This document shows positions 34,858 through 43,740 of a stretch of DNA of 64,000 nt, piece by piece. Each line of letters begins with the position of its first letter. Positions within the stretch are counted from its first letter, which is position 1. The notes below the pieces were generated by a model that was not told the DNA's origin, searched no databases, and saw only the letters and a list, made by a program, of their open reading frames with translations. A program made the position numbers and the translations under genes. The stretch spans positions 186,001 to 250,000 of the forward strand of contig CAVXPU010000002.1 in assembly GCA_963763855.1 (NCBI GenBank), read 5' to 3'. The stretch comes from JAIBCC01 sp963763855 (GTDB lineage Bacteria > Acidobacteriota > Blastocatellia > Pyrinomonadales > Pyrinomonadaceae).

Positions 34858-35354
34858 TAACCGAAATCGCCGTCGGAATCGCCAAAATCACTTGAAGCGT
34901 CCCAATCTCCACCACCGCCATCACCCGAAGAACTGTTCGAAGATTGTTGCTGTTGCAATTGTTTTTGCCGCAACATTTCTTCTTCTCCGGCGGCGAGCAT
35001 CATTGGCGGAGCAACCAAACTTCCGAGTAAAAATGCACCGCCGACTCCAGCCAAGATTGTGCCTATTTTTCCTTCAAATGATGTTTTGTTGACGGTTAAT
35101 AAATTATTCGACCAAAGCGTTCTTCCGTAACCCTGTTCGCGGGCGTAAATAGTTGTGCCGCCATAAGTTCGCTTGATTACACCATCACCCAATAGTTCGT
35201 CAAGCCCTTGATTTGATTGATTATCACGCCACTCAATCTTGGTGTCGTCAAGCCGCGTTCGCCATTCAATCCGCCCATTATTGTAACGTCGGCAAATGGT
35301 TTTATCAGCCAACATTTCATCTGCATATTCGATTGTTTGATAGTTACTTGGCAT
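34857..35354 (-). CDS. hypothetical membrane protein with acidic Ser/Gly tail
   Basis: A 165-residue protein. An N-terminal polar region has WRTRLDDTKIEWRDNQSNQG and YGGTTIYAREQG. One or two membrane segments follow (about 97-125, TILAGVGGAFLLGSLVAPPMML), and the tail is Gln-rich then Gly/Asp/Ser-rich (SSNSSSGDGGGGDWDASSDFGDSDGDFG, read as two short runs). No domain recognised. It is upstream of the asparagine-synthase-like gene on the same strand, with a palindrome between. Confidence 0.5.
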   Translation of the reverse strand: MPSNYQTIEYADEMLADKTICRRYNNGRIEWRTRLDDTKIEWRDNQSNQGLDELLGDGVIKRTYGGTTIYAREQGYGRTLWSNNLLTVNKTSFEGKIGTILAGVGGAFLLGSLVAPPMMLAAGEEEMLRQKQLQQQQSSNSSSGDGGGGDWDASSDFGDSDGDFG

Positions 35355-35372
35355 CTTTTTACTATTTTATTT

Positions 35373-35444
35373 TGCCTACGAAAAACACTAAAGTCACGAA
35401 AAAACCTTTCATCCATTTCGTGTGATTCGTGTATTTCGTAGGCA
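35373..35444. repeat. intergenic hairpin with 16-bp arms
   Basis: TGCCTACGAAAAACAC (35373-35388) and GTGTATTTCGTAGGCA (35429-35444) pair with one mismatch. The loop also holds CACGAA words. It lies in the gap between two minus-strand hypothetical genes and has no clear T-tract. Confidence 0.65.
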
Positions 35445-35462
35445 GAAATATTTAAATCGAAA

Positions 35463-36275
35463 TCACATAAAACCCAATTCTTTCTTCGGCAGTTTAAATT
35501 GCCAATTGCTCGCCGGAGCTTCTAAACCCAAGATTATTCTACGCAAAACCCGCAAGAGACGCACAGGCGAAATGGCTGAAACTTCGGCAGAATTTCCGTC
35601 TAAGAGCCATTTTTTTTCGTCATTGTGCAGATAACTAGGTTCTGAAAAATCAAAAGCCTGCGAGTTTGTTTTATTAGCAAAAAGCTGCAAACGCATTGCG
35701 TGAATCGGTCGCAAACCAATCGGACGAAGTGGAATATCTGTTTGTGCGGCAATAGTTTGCCGCAGATGTTTGATTAACGAAAACGCTTCCAAATTTGCAT
35801 TGTGCAAAAAATAGACTTGCGGGTTTTCAGCTTTTGTCATCATTTTGTGAAAACTTTCAGGCATTGGAGTTGCTTCGCTCAAGCTCAAAACTGCACACGG
35901 TGTTTGCAGATGAAACTGATTTGCCCTGAGCATTTGGGCGATTTCATCTGTTTCGCAAACTAAAATTTTCGGCAAACCGTAAAGCGTTAAATCGTTCGGC
36001 ACATTTCTCGTAAACTCAATGTTTGGTTTAATTTCTAATAGATTCTTAAGTTCGTTATTTTGCAGATATGCTTCTAATAATTGAGCGAATCTTTCAAAAC
36101 TAATCGGCGGTTTGATTGTTTTATTACCAAAAGTTAAAAGGCGAAATGGTGAATTTAAGGTTCTACAAAATTCGTAATATATTTGCTTCGGCGTGAAACA
36201 AATTCGTCCGAATGATTGCAAATTTCTAATACTTGTTTGTAACGCTTTTTCGCTTTTCACGTTATTTCTCACCAA
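35463..36275 (-). CDS. hypothetical protein, paralogue of the next gene
   Basis: A 270-residue protein whose middle and C-terminal parts share a pattern with the next gene: YFLHNANLEAFSLIKHL then IGLRPIHAMRL and LHNDEKKWLLDGNSAEV. It lacks that gene's zinc ribbon and membrane segments, so it looks like the soluble-domain version. It overlaps the next gene by 14 nt. No known family recognised; the conserved VYxLHNA and IGLRP motifs define the pair. Confidence 0.5.
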   Translation of the reverse strand: MVRNNVKSEKALQTSIRNLQSFGRICFTPKQIYYEFCRTLNSPFRLLTFGNKTIKPPISFERFAQLLEAYLQNNELKNLLEIKPNIEFTRNVPNDLTLYGLPKILVCETDEIAQMLRANQFHLQTPCAVLSLSEATPMPESFHKMMTKAENPQVYFLHNANLEAFSLIKHLRQTIAAQTDIPLRPIGLRPIHAMRLQLFANKTNSQAFDFSEPSYLHNDEKKWLLDGNSAEVSAISPVRLLRVLRRIILGLEAPASNWQFKLPKKELGFM

Positions 36276-37242
36276 TCCAAGTCATAAATCCGATTGCTTT
36301 GGCTTTTTCTTCAATATTCTCCGCGGCGATAAATTTTGCTCGATTTTCTATTTGTTTGGTTACATATTGAATCAATTTTTCGGGACGCAAAGTAAATAAT
36401 GGCGTGTAATATCCAGCGTTAAGCCATTGATTTTCTTCAGCCGTTAAATTATTGAAAGTGCTGATTTCTATTGGTTCTCGAAATTTCATTAAATTCGATT
36501 TAATCACAGTTTGCGGACGCAATCCGATGTCAAAAACCTTTGTCCGACTCGAAAATTTCACTTTGACCTTTTCAAAAAACTGATATCCATCACTACTGGC
36601 ATTATGCAAAACATAAACTGGCAATGCACCATTTTTTTGTAGTAAATTATTGAGCGAATTCAAGTTAGCAATTATTGCCAAATCCTTTACTGCGTGATTT
36701 GCAATCAAGCACATTGCAATATCGTCTTCTTGGCAAATCAAAATACCTTTTGATTCAGGGTTGAAATTATCAGGAATCGAATTTTTAAGAATCAGTTTAT
36801 CGGGATATTTACCATAAATCGCTTTCCAGCGGTCTAAAACAAATGAATCAAAATGGGCGAAATCTTGCGGTAGCGAAATATACTTTTTCGCTCTGATAGC
36901 CAAAAAAATAATTAAAAATGTCCAAAACAAAAAAATTAAAATCGCTGTTGGAAAGTAAATAAATCCGGCAATTATGGTGGTAATAATTGCTGGAATAAGC
37001 AACCAAAAAACACTTAAACTGTTTTTAATTTTCTTTCGACTAAGTGCAAATTGAAGTTGTTGCGAGCTAAAAAAAAGGTTGTCATTCTTGCTTAGTTTAC
37101 TTACTACATTTGAAAAATAAGCATCAGAAAGCTGTAGCGGATGAATTTTTGGCTCAAAGGCAAATTCTTTGCGGCATTTTGAACAAATTAAATTACTTCG
37201 CTCTTTATATTTAATTATTTGAGTGCAATGCGGGCAAATCAT
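36262..37242 (-). CDS. zinc-ribbon membrane protein, paralogue of the previous gene
   Basis: A 326-residue protein with an N-terminal zinc ribbon (CPHC at residue 3, then ICSKC near 20), two membrane segments (about 80-120), and a C-terminal domain shared with the adjacent gene (YVLHNASSDGYQFFE, IGLRPQTVIKSN, ENQWLNAGY). A domain downstream of a zinc ribbon plus membrane helices suggests a membrane-linked sensor or scaffold. Tandem arrangement indicates duplication; the 14-nt overlap indicates cotranslation. Function unknown. Confidence 0.55.
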   Translation of the reverse strand: MICPHCTQIIKYKERSNLICSKCRKEFAFEPKIHPLQLSDAYFSNVVSKLSKNDNLFFSSQQLQFALSRKKIKNSLSVFWLLIPAIITTIIAGFIYFPTAILIFLFWTFLIIFLAIRAKKYISLPQDFAHFDSFVLDRWKAIYGKYPDKLILKNSIPDNFNPESKGILICQEDDIAMCLIANHAVKDLAIIANLNSLNNLLQKNGALPVYVLHNASSDGYQFFEKVKVKFSSRTKVFDIGLRPQTVIKSNLMKFREPIEISTFNNLTAEENQWLNAGYYTPLFTLRPEKLIQYVTKQIENRAKFIAAENIEEKAKAIGFMTWIGEK

Positions 37243-37247
37243 TTGCT

Positions 37248-37949
37248 TTAAACTCCTTTGGTGCGAATATCTTCCAAATTTGATGCGGAGACACCTGCAA
37301 CCATCGTTCGATTAACCATTGGATGATCCTCGTGCGTTGCTCCAAAATCGCTGTCGGGATGATAGGCAATTACGACCATTTCATCATCGTAGGTATTAAA
37401 ACTATGCAGAGCATCTGTCGAAATAATAAACGCGGAGCCCGCTTTTAAGGGGAAAACTCCATCTGGTGTAACACATTCTCCATTTCCTTTTGCGACGATT
37501 CCCACTCGCACCGATAGATGTGTGTGCGGTGTTTGCGTAATATTTTTGGGGAAATAAAGTGCGTTTAGGCAGGGATCACCTTTCATTAGCGGCGGAATTA
37601 AAAGCGTATCGCGGCAGCCGTCGATGTAGCGAAGACGCCCGCTATTCTCAATTGCACCGCCGAGAAAAAACATCCCGTTGTAGCCGATTCTGCTGACGAT
37701 AATTCCCTCGCCGCCCGATATTTGCAGACTGTTAGGGACGCAGAAAAACATTCGTTCTCGTAAATTAAACGTTCCTTGAGTGGCTTTTAATGTTGCTTCG
37801 CCTTTGAAAATATAACCGAAATGCGTGGCTTCTCCCGAGAGCTCTAGCGAATCTGTATTCCAGGCATAGAAAGAAGTTGGGAAGTTTTCATCGCACAATT
37901 CGGATAAACAATCGCTTGCTAAACTGAATAATTGGAAAGGCTGATTCAT
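37248..37949 (-). CDS. cupin-domain protein
   Basis: A 233-residue protein with two cupin halves (FGYIFKGEATLKATQGTFNL and VGIVAKGNGECVTPDGVFPLKAG), consistent with a bicupin fold; metal ligands are suggested by HTHLSV. It overlaps the response-regulator/ATPase gene by 4 nt (ATGA). Its neighbour encodes an RsbW-like ATPase with a receiver domain, so the pair may sense and report a small molecule. The substrate is not identifiable. Confidence 0.7.
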   Translation of the reverse strand: MNQPFQLFSLASDCLSELCDENFPTSFYAWNTDSLELSGEATHFGYIFKGEATLKATQGTFNLRERMFFCVPNSLQISGGEGIIVSRIGYNGMFFLGGAIENSGRLRYIDGCRDTLLIPPLMKGDPCLNALYFPKNITQTPHTHLSVRVGIVAKGNGECVTPDGVFPLKAGSAFIISTDALHSFNTYDDEMVVIAYHPDSDFGATHEDHPMVNRTMVAGVSASNLEDIRTKGV

Positions 37950-38743
37950 ACTTTGACATCAGATTTTTTGACCATTTCAAGCCGATTTCCGCGTTCGTTG
38001 TATTTTACTTCGTCCATAATGTTGTAGATAAACATTACGCCGCGACCGCTGGTTTTGAAAAGATTTTCCGGATTTGTTGGATCCGGAATTGAGTTAATAT
38101 CAAATCCTTCGCCTTCATCTTCGATCGAAAAACGTGCTTCCATGGTGGAAACTTCTGCCGAAATTTTTACTAGTTTCTGAGCGTCAAACTTATTTCCGTG
38201 TTTGACTGCGTTAACAAATGCTTCGTCTAAAGCTATGAAAAGATTAGACTTTTCGGGTTTGATCACACCTATTTTTTCTACTCGTTTCATCAGGTAGTCC
38301 AAAACGGAATGCATTGTAGTAATCGCACTCGGTAATTCAAACTCGATCTTTTCGTGAAGATCTTGGATAACCTCAATTTTATCAACAAACTGTGCTTTGT
38401 AATCAAGAGTAGTTTCAACTAAGCTTTTTAACTCGTTTTCGTTAAATTTATCACGCCGAAAATTCGCTGCACAGATCTTGAAAACCTTAACCCTCTGACC
38501 AGGTGAAAATAAGGAAATACTTGGCATACAAGGAGCGGAATTGCCATTTTTGAGAGCTTCAGAGCCTATTTTATCTCCGTCTAAATCGGTAATCACTAAA
38601 TCAAACTCGGTAATATCATTCAAAGCAACCGCTTCCGCACGGCTTTCTACAATTTTGACGAAATGACCAATTTCTTCAAAAACCTTTTGCAAAGCACCGG
38701 CTAGATCATCATGGTCATCAACAATCAAAATTTTTCTCTGCAT
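37946..38743 (-). CDS. receiver domain fused to RsbW-like ATPase
   Basis: About 265 residues from the ATG at 38743. The N-terminal receiver domain has RKILIVDDHDDLAGALQKVFEEIG and the phospho-acceptor region LVITDLDGD. The C-terminal half is a GHKL ATPase of anti-sigma-kinase type, with NLFIALDEAFVNAVKHGNKF, then EDEGEGFDINSIPDP and GRGVMFIYNIMDEV. Such fusions regulate sigma factor partner switching or act as atypical kinases. No anti-sigma antagonist or sigma gene is adjacent; the cupin gene is coupled by a 4-nt overlap. Confidence 0.75.
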   Translation of the reverse strand: MQRKILIVDDHDDLAGALQKVFEEIGHFVKIVESRAEAVALNDITEFDLVITDLDGDKIGSEALKNGNSAPCMPSISLFSPGQRVKVFKICAANFRRDKFNENELKSLVETTLDYKAQFVDKIEVIQDLHEKIEFELPSAITTMHSVLDYLMKRVEKIGVIKPEKSNLFIALDEAFVNAVKHGNKFDAQKLVKISAEVSTMEARFSIEDEGEGFDINSIPDPTNPENLFKTSGRGVMFIYNIMDEVKYNERGNRLEMVKKSDVKV

Positions 38744-38857
38744 TTTCACCTTTTCAATTTCAACAAACATCGGCAGAAAAGCCTTTTGCTAAAATTTACG
38801 TTAAAATAGAAACATTTGTTGCAAATAATAGCCTAGTTTGTGGTTTATTTTCTATTG

Positions 38858-39577
38858 ATGACTCAAGAAAACGACAAAAAAAGAAAACTTTATCAATTCC
38901 ACAGCCTTTCGCAATATTCTTTCAAGCAAAGAGTAACAATTCGTTTGGCGGGCTGGATCCTATTTTGGTTGATAAAGATCATCGGTAAAACGATTCGTTT
39001 TGAGATCGAGGGATTAGAAAATTTTGAGGAAATCGAAAGAGACGGCAAAATTCCAATATACGCTTTTTGGCACGATAGAATTTTCTTAGGTACTTATTAT
39101 TTTCGTGATCGCGGAATAATCGTCATGAGCTCCGAAAGTTTTGATAGCGAATATACAGCCCGATTTATACAAAGATTTGGTTATGGAATTATCAAAGGTT
39201 CATCCACTCGCGGTGGGATTCGGGCGTTGACTGAAATGATAAGGATTATGAAGCAGGGCTATCCTGCGGGTTTTACGCTTGATGGTCCGAAAGGTCCGCG
39301 TTATCTAGCGAAAGCAGGAGCTTGTCTTTTAGCGAAAAAAACCGAGAATCCGCTGATGCCGTTTATCGTAGAAGTCAAAAATTTTTGGGAAGTCAAAAGC
39401 TGGGATCGACTGCAAATTCCCAAACCATTTTCGCGTGCTAAAGTCTTTATTTCCAAGCCGATTTACGTTTTTCCCAATACAAATGATGAAGAATTAGAAA
39501 ATAAACGTCAAGAATTGCAGAATTCGCTTGACGAATTGGTAAAACGTGGTGTTCAATGGCGTGAAAGCGAAAATTAA
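38858..39577 (+). CDS. DUF374/lysophospholipid-acyltransferase-like protein
   Basis: About 239 residues from the ATG at 38858, preferred over an in-frame GTG at 38840. A membrane-anchoring segment leads to the HxxxxD-like region YAFWHDRIFLGTY near residue 70, followed by SSESFDSEYTARFIQRFGYGIIKGSSTRGG and LDGPKGPRYLAKAGACLLAKKT. This matches the DUF374 acyltransferase-like family, likely acting on lipid A or glycerophospholipid precursors at the membrane. It stands alone between divergent and convergent genes. Confidence 0.8.
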   Translation: MTQENDKKRKLYQFHSLSQYSFKQRVTIRLAGWILFWLIKIIGKTIRFEIEGLENFEEIERDGKIPIYAFWHDRIFLGTYYFRDRGIIVMSSESFDSEYTARFIQRFGYGIIKGSSTRGGIRALTEMIRIMKQGYPAGFTLDGPKGPRYLAKAGACLLAKKTENPLMPFIVEVKNFWEVKSWDRLQIPKPFSRAKVFISKPIYVFPNTNDEELENKRQELQNSLDELVKRGVQWRESEN

Positions 39578-39725
39578 ACACGCTGTGGTTCCCCCGAAGA
39601 AATGACTTTGTGTTAAGCAAGAATCTTTTGCAATCAGATTTGCATTGGCGAAATTGCTTTGCGTAGTCTATTTAGAGTTTAGACAATATATCTTAGAAAA
39701 TACATTAACAGGAGAGTATAAAATA

Positions 39726-41126
39726 ATGTCTCTATTTGATTCAATTATTAGTGAAGCCGGCTCACGATTTGGCTTGGGCGATAAATCGGGAACTTTGCTT
39801 TCAGCGTTGTTATCCTTGATGACCGACCAAAATCGCGGTGGTTTTGCAGGATTTTTAAACCTTTTCAGTAAGGCAGGTTTGGGCGATGTAGCTTCTTCCT
39901 GGATTAGTTCGGGAGTTAATTCCGATTTATCTGAGGAGCAGGTGGAATCAGCCTTGGGAAGCGATACAATTACGACAATTGCTAATCAAGCGGGAGTTAA
40001 TTCAACAACCGCAAAATCAGCTTTGGCTTATTTGATCCCGGGAGTTGTTGATAAACTCACTCCGGATGGAGTTGTTCCCGAAGAAAGCAGCATGCTTTCA
40101 ACGATAGGCGACTTTTTAAGTGGTTGGGGCGGAGCCGCCCTTGGTGCAGCCGGTGCTGTTGCCGGACTTGCGGGTTCTGCAATTGGCGGAACGGCAGGAG
40201 CAGTTGGCGACGTTGCAGGTGCTGGAATCGACGCTGGTAAAAAAGCCGTCGGGGCGGTTGGTGATGTAGCTGGTGCAGGCGTTGATGCCGGTAAAAAAGC
40301 TGTCGGCGATGCGATGAATATGGTTGGCGGAGCAATGGGCGACGTTACCGAAGGTGGCGGCGGAATCTTGAAATGGTTATTACCGTTGATTTTATTAGGT
40401 TTACTGTTGCTTTTAGGATTCTGGTTTTGCAGTAAAGCACCAGTTGCACCAGTTGGCAATGCAAACGCTAATAAAACCAATACGAATGCTAACGCTAATA
40501 CCAATACTGGCTCAAACGCTAACGCCAATGTTGCACTTGGCGAGAAAAAATTGACTGAAGTATCACTTCCGAATGGCACGAAACTTCAAGCTTTTCCTGG
40601 TGGCATCGAAGATCAATTGATCAAATTCATCCAATCTGATGAGTATAAGAATGGAACTGAAGCTACTTTGAAAGAAAAATGGTTTAGTTTTGACGATTTG
40701 AATTTTGTCTTCGGTAAAACTGAATTAACTCCGGAATCAAAGCGTCAATTGGATAACATAACCGCAATCTTGAAGGCGTTCCCTGATGTTAAAATGAAAA
40801 TCGGCGGATATACCGACAAGAAAGGCGATGATGCCGCAAACTTGAAACTTTCTGACACAAGAGCAAAAGCCGTTCAAGCGGCACTTGGTAAAGCTGGCGT
40901 TGGAGCCCAAGTTCCACAAGCTGAAGGCTACGGCGAAAAATTTGCAACCGTTGCCGAAACTGCTACAGATAAAGAACGTGAAATTGACAGAAAAACTGCC
41001 GTTCGTTTGATAAAAGGTGATGCAACGGCTGCACCTGCTGAGGCAAATACCAATGCTGCTGCGAAACCTGCTGCGACAACTACAACTAATACAGCAAATG
41101 CAAAACCTGCAAATGCAAATAAGTAA
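39726..41126 (+). CDS. DUF937 - transmembrane - OmpA-like mosaic protein
   Basis: A 466-residue protein from the ATG at 39726, which has an AGGAG sequence 11-13 nt upstream; the upstream ATG at 39645 adds an unlikely tail. The N-terminus (1-130) matches DUF937 (SLFDSIISEAGSRFGLGD). A Gly/Ala-rich repeat block with DAGKKAVG units, a membrane helix (about 220-240), an Asn/Thr-rich linker, and an OmpA-like domain follow (LNFVFGKTELTPESKRQLDNI, IGGYTDKKGDDAANLKLSDTRAKAV). It probably anchors to peptidoglycan. A terminator hairpin follows. Confidence 0.75.
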   Translation: MSLFDSIISEAGSRFGLGDKSGTLLSALLSLMTDQNRGGFAGFLNLFSKAGLGDVASSWISSGVNSDLSEEQVESALGSDTITTIANQAGVNSTTAKSALAYLIPGVVDKLTPDGVVPEESSMLSTIGDFLSGWGGAALGAAGAVAGLAGSAIGGTAGAVGDVAGAGIDAGKKAVGAVGDVAGAGVDAGKKAVGDAMNMVGGAMGDVTEGGGGILKWLLPLILLGLLLLLGFWFCSKAPVAPVGNANANKTNTNANANTNTGSNANANVALGEKKLTEVSLPNGTKLQAFPGGIEDQLIKFIQSDEYKNGTEATLKEKWFSFDDLNFVFGKTELTPESKRQLDNITAILKAFPDVKMKIGGYTDKKGDDAANLKLSDTRAKAVQAALGKAGVGAQVPQAEGYGEKFATVAETATDKEREIDRKTAVRLIKGDATAAPAEANTNAAAKPAATTTTNTANAKPANANK

Positions 41127-41150
41127 TTCAAAATTTAGATTAGTTTAAGG

Positions 41151-41187
41151 AAAAGGACGTGAGAGATTGCGTCCTTTTAATTTTTTG
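41151..41187. terminator. bidirectional rho-independent terminator
   Basis: AAAAGGACG (41151-41159) pairs with CGTCCTTTT (41170-41178), followed by a T-rich run. It lies between convergent genes (the OmpA-like gene and the next minus-strand gene). Confidence 0.85.
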
Positions 41188-41635
41188 TATATTTATCCAC
41201 TAACGGTTCGTATTTCTTTCTAATTTGCTCAACAGTATATTTTTTTCGCAAATCTTTCCACCATTTTTCAAAGGTTAAGTTTCCGATTTTGGCGGACTTC
41301 AATCTTTCAATTACCATTCGCCCGCCATTTTGCTCAATGTATGTATCAACTACTTCGTAAATAAAAGTCATTGTTTTATTTCGATTTACAGCCAAAAAAT
41401 ATTCTAATCCGCGACCTCCGAGCCAATAAGATTCGGTTTTGCCGTTACTTCTTTTTATGTCAACATGGTAGTAATCTCCTACCTCAAACCGGATAAATTT
41501 TCCCGTGATAGTTTTAACGGATTTAATCTTATCAGGTTGATTTTTTTGTGAATAAACCGATAAATTGAAAAAGCAAATTGACGCAACTATGAGAACAGCG
41601 AATGATAGAATTTTTACTGTTAGAAATTTATTCAT
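41177..41635 (-). CDS. secreted hypothetical protein downstream of heme A synthase
   Basis: A 152-residue protein with a signal peptide (residues 1-29, ending VYSQKN). The mature part is basic (KNQPDKIKSVKTITGKFI, GGRMVIERLKSAKIGNLTF, KKYTVEQIRKKYEPLV), with no cysteines and no recognised domain. It overlaps the heme A synthase gene by 8 nt, so it is cotranslated with it; whether it helps assemble or insert heme or oxidase is unknown. Confidence 0.5.
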   Translation of the reverse strand: MNKFLTVKILSFAVLIVASICFFNLSVYSQKNQPDKIKSVKTITGKFIRFEVGDYYHVDIKRSNGKTESYWLGGRGLEYFLAVNRNKTMTFIYEVVDTYIEQNGGRMVIERLKSAKIGNLTFEKWWKDLRKKYTVEQIRKKYEPLVDKYTKN

Positions 41636-42584
41636 AATTTTCCTTCTTCAAAGCTAAAAAACTCGCCGTCATTAACACAAAAGCTATCCAGACCGCATCG
41701 GCTAACAATAAATGAATCAGCGACATAACAATCGGAGCGAGCGTCAGAATCGTAACAATTCCCGAAACGAATTGAGCCGAAACTAAAATTGACAAAATAT
41801 TTGCCCAACGAATCGTCAAACTATCTCCATTACTTTGTTTCTTGAGCCAACCCGCCAAACCTATCAAAAAAAGTCCTAACAAAACCGATAAGATTGGATG
41901 GAAAACTCTTAAACGCAAAATATAATGTGAACTTGCAGAAAAATCTTTGGCGATTCCTTCGGCGAGGGTTGAAGATGGATAGAGCATACTGCTCAATGCC
42001 GCCATCGAACCGCTCATCCCGACGATAAAAATTCCCAGGATCGCAACTATGAATAGAATCAATATTTTACGCGAGAGTCCTGAAAGGCTGAATGATTTTC
42101 CGCCGCTTCCAAACCATGCAGTTAAAACCAAAACAGCAATTAATGTAAATGTATTGACAAGGTGTGCTGCCATCCAAAAAGGTCGGGTTGGAGTCCAATT
42201 CGCAGCAGTATTTCCTGTTAAAACCAATAGTCCGCCTATAATTCCTTCAATAATAATAAAAATCAATGAAGCGACCGACATTTTCAAGATCAATTTATTT
42301 TGCGGTGATTTGTCCTTACGCCACTTTAGAATTGCTGAAACCATTAATATAATTACGGCGATTCCAGCCAAGCTTGTCGTAATTCTATGAAAAAATTCGA
42401 TTTGAGTTTTTAATTGTGGTGCAGACGGGATAAATTCGCCGCCGCAAGTTACCCAATGTTCTCCGCAGCCATCGCCTGAAATAGATGCACGCAAAAAAAC
42501 ACCCCATAAAATCACGATCAAGTTATAAGCCAAAACCAACCACGCGTATTTTGCAAACTTATTGAGTTTTATTTCTGTCTTCAT
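41628..42584 (-). CDS. ctaA: heme A synthase (COX15/CtaA family)
   Basis: Oxidises the heme O methyl group to heme A for cytochrome c oxidase. The 318-residue protein (ATG 42584; an upstream in-frame start is rejected) has about eight transmembrane helices and the first-loop motif SGDGCGEHWVTCGGEFIP, with paired Cys characteristic of CtaA/Cox15, then HRITTSLAG and later SSHYILRLRVFHPILS with the heme-ligand His residues. Length and topology fit. The small secreted protein gene overlaps its 3' end. Confidence 0.92.
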   Translation of the reverse strand: MKTEIKLNKFAKYAWLVLAYNLIVILWGVFLRASISGDGCGEHWVTCGGEFIPSAPQLKTQIEFFHRITTSLAGIAVIILMVSAILKWRKDKSPQNKLILKMSVASLIFIIIEGIIGGLLVLTGNTAANWTPTRPFWMAAHLVNTFTLIAVLVLTAWFGSGGKSFSLSGLSRKILILFIVAILGIFIVGMSGSMAALSSMLYPSSTLAEGIAKDFSASSHYILRLRVFHPILSVLLGLFLIGLAGWLKKQSNGDSLTIRWANILSILVSAQFVSGIVTILTLAPIVMSLIHLLLADAVWIAFVLMTASFLALKKENYE

Positions 42585-42645
42585 TTTGCTAAATTCTAAC
42601 ATCAGACAAATGAAACGCAAGATGTCGTAAAATTAGAAAAACTTA

Positions 42646-42831
42646 ATGGAAATTGAACATTTTTTTACTTGTCCATATTGTTGGCAAAATATCTCGATGA
42701 TTTTGGACGCTTCAATTGAAGAACAAACCTATGTAGAAGATTGCGAAGTTTGCTGCAATCCAATTCAAATTGTTTATACTGCTAGCGATTTTGAGATTGA
42801 TACTTTTTGGGCAGAAAATATTGAACAATGA
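42646..42831 (+). CDS. CPXCG-motif Cys-rich small protein
   Basis: A 61-residue protein with FTCPYCWQNI, then VEDCEVCCNPIQIVY, giving CPxC and CxxC-like pairs typical of the CPXCG family. Probably zinc-binding and cytoplasmic. It overlaps tlyA by 4 nt (ATGA), suggesting joint expression; family function is unknown. Confidence 0.8.
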   Translation: MEIEHFFTCPYCWQNISMILDASIEEQTYVEDCEVCCNPIQIVYTASDFEIDTFWAENIEQ

Positions 42832-43574
42832 AACGTGAACGCATAAATAAGCTGCTTGTGGAACGCGGATTAGCTGATTCGCCGGCGAAAGCTCAAGCAC
42901 TCGTGATGGCAGGCGTTGTTTTGGTTAATGATCAAAGAGTATTGAAATCCTCAGAAGGCTTTTTGCCGACTGACAAAATTCGACTGAAAAATGATCTACG
43001 CGACTCAAAATACGTTGGACGCGGCGGATTGAAACTTGAAAAGGCATTACATGAATTTCAGATACGTCCAAACGAATATGTATGTTTGGACGTAGGAGCA
43101 TCAACCGGTGGTTTTACCGATTGCCTCCTTCAAAATGGTGCGAAAAAGATTGTGACAATTGACGTTGGCACCAATCAGCTTGTTTGGAAATTACGAAATG
43201 ATAATCGTGTTGAGGTTCACGAGAATACAAATGCCCGTTATCTGAAGTCCGAAGATTTTGTTGAAAAATTTGATCTAATAGTAATGGATGTTTCATTTAT
43301 TTCAGTTACAAAAATCATTTCCGCACTTATCCCGTTAATGAAAGAAAATGCTAAGCTGATCGTTTTAATCAAACCACAATTTGAGGTTAATAAAGGCGAA
43401 GTTGGTAAAGGCGGAATTGTTCGAGATAGCGAGAAGCATTTGGAAGTTATTGCAGCAATTAATAGTTACACAGATAGTGTTGGTTTGAAAAGTATTGGAA
43501 TTATAGATTCACCGATTCTCGGTGCGGATGGAAACAAGGAATTTTTAGCAGTTTATGAGCGAGCGGAAAGATGA
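42828..43574 (+). CDS. tlyA: TlyA-family rRNA 2'-O-methyltransferase
   Basis: Methylates 16S and 23S rRNA riboses and is known as an S4-FtsJ protein. The 248-residue enzyme has the S4 N-terminal domain (MKRERINKLLVERGLADSPAKAQ), then the SAM-binding FtsJ-like domain with DVGASTGGFTDCLLQNGAKKI near residues 88-108 and LIKPQFEV near 180. The gene is complete. It overlaps both neighbours (CPXCG gene by 4 nt, the next gene by 20 nt). Confidence 0.92.
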   Translation: MKRERINKLLVERGLADSPAKAQALVMAGVVLVNDQRVLKSSEGFLPTDKIRLKNDLRDSKYVGRGGLKLEKALHEFQIRPNEYVCLDVGASTGGFTDCLLQNGAKKIVTIDVGTNQLVWKLRNDNRVEVHENTNARYLKSEDFVEKFDLIVMDVSFISVTKIISALIPLMKENAKLIVLIKPQFEVNKGEVGKGGIVRDSEKHLEVIAAINSYTDSVGLKSIGIIDSPILGADGNKEFLAVYERAER

Positions 43575-43740
43575 CAAAAAAGACATTCTGATCGAAAATG
43601 TCGATTATTATTTTGAAAATAATCTGATGATTTTAACTGCCGGATTTTTACTCAAACGAGGGTATTGTTGTGAGAACGGATGCCGCAATTGTCCGTATGA
43701 TTTTCAAAGCAAAAAGGTGTCTAATTCTTCAGCTTCGTAG
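43555..43740 (+). CDS. DUF5522-like Cys-rich protein
   Basis: A 61-residue protein starting inside the tlyA end and carrying YYFENNLMILTAGFLLKRGYC, then CENGCRNCPYDFQ. This pattern of CxNGCRxCPY matches DUF5522. Its end overlaps the convergent arsR end by 37 nt. Likely a small zinc protein; function unknown. Confidence 0.75.
   Translation: MSERKDDKKDILIENVDYYFENNLMILTAGFLLKRGYCCENGCRNCPYDFQSKKVSNSSAS

Noticed and set aside
40028..40579. Antisense ORF rich in Ala/Pro inside the OmpA-like gene
   Set aside because: A shadow of the Gly/Ala repeat block of the real gene on the other strand.
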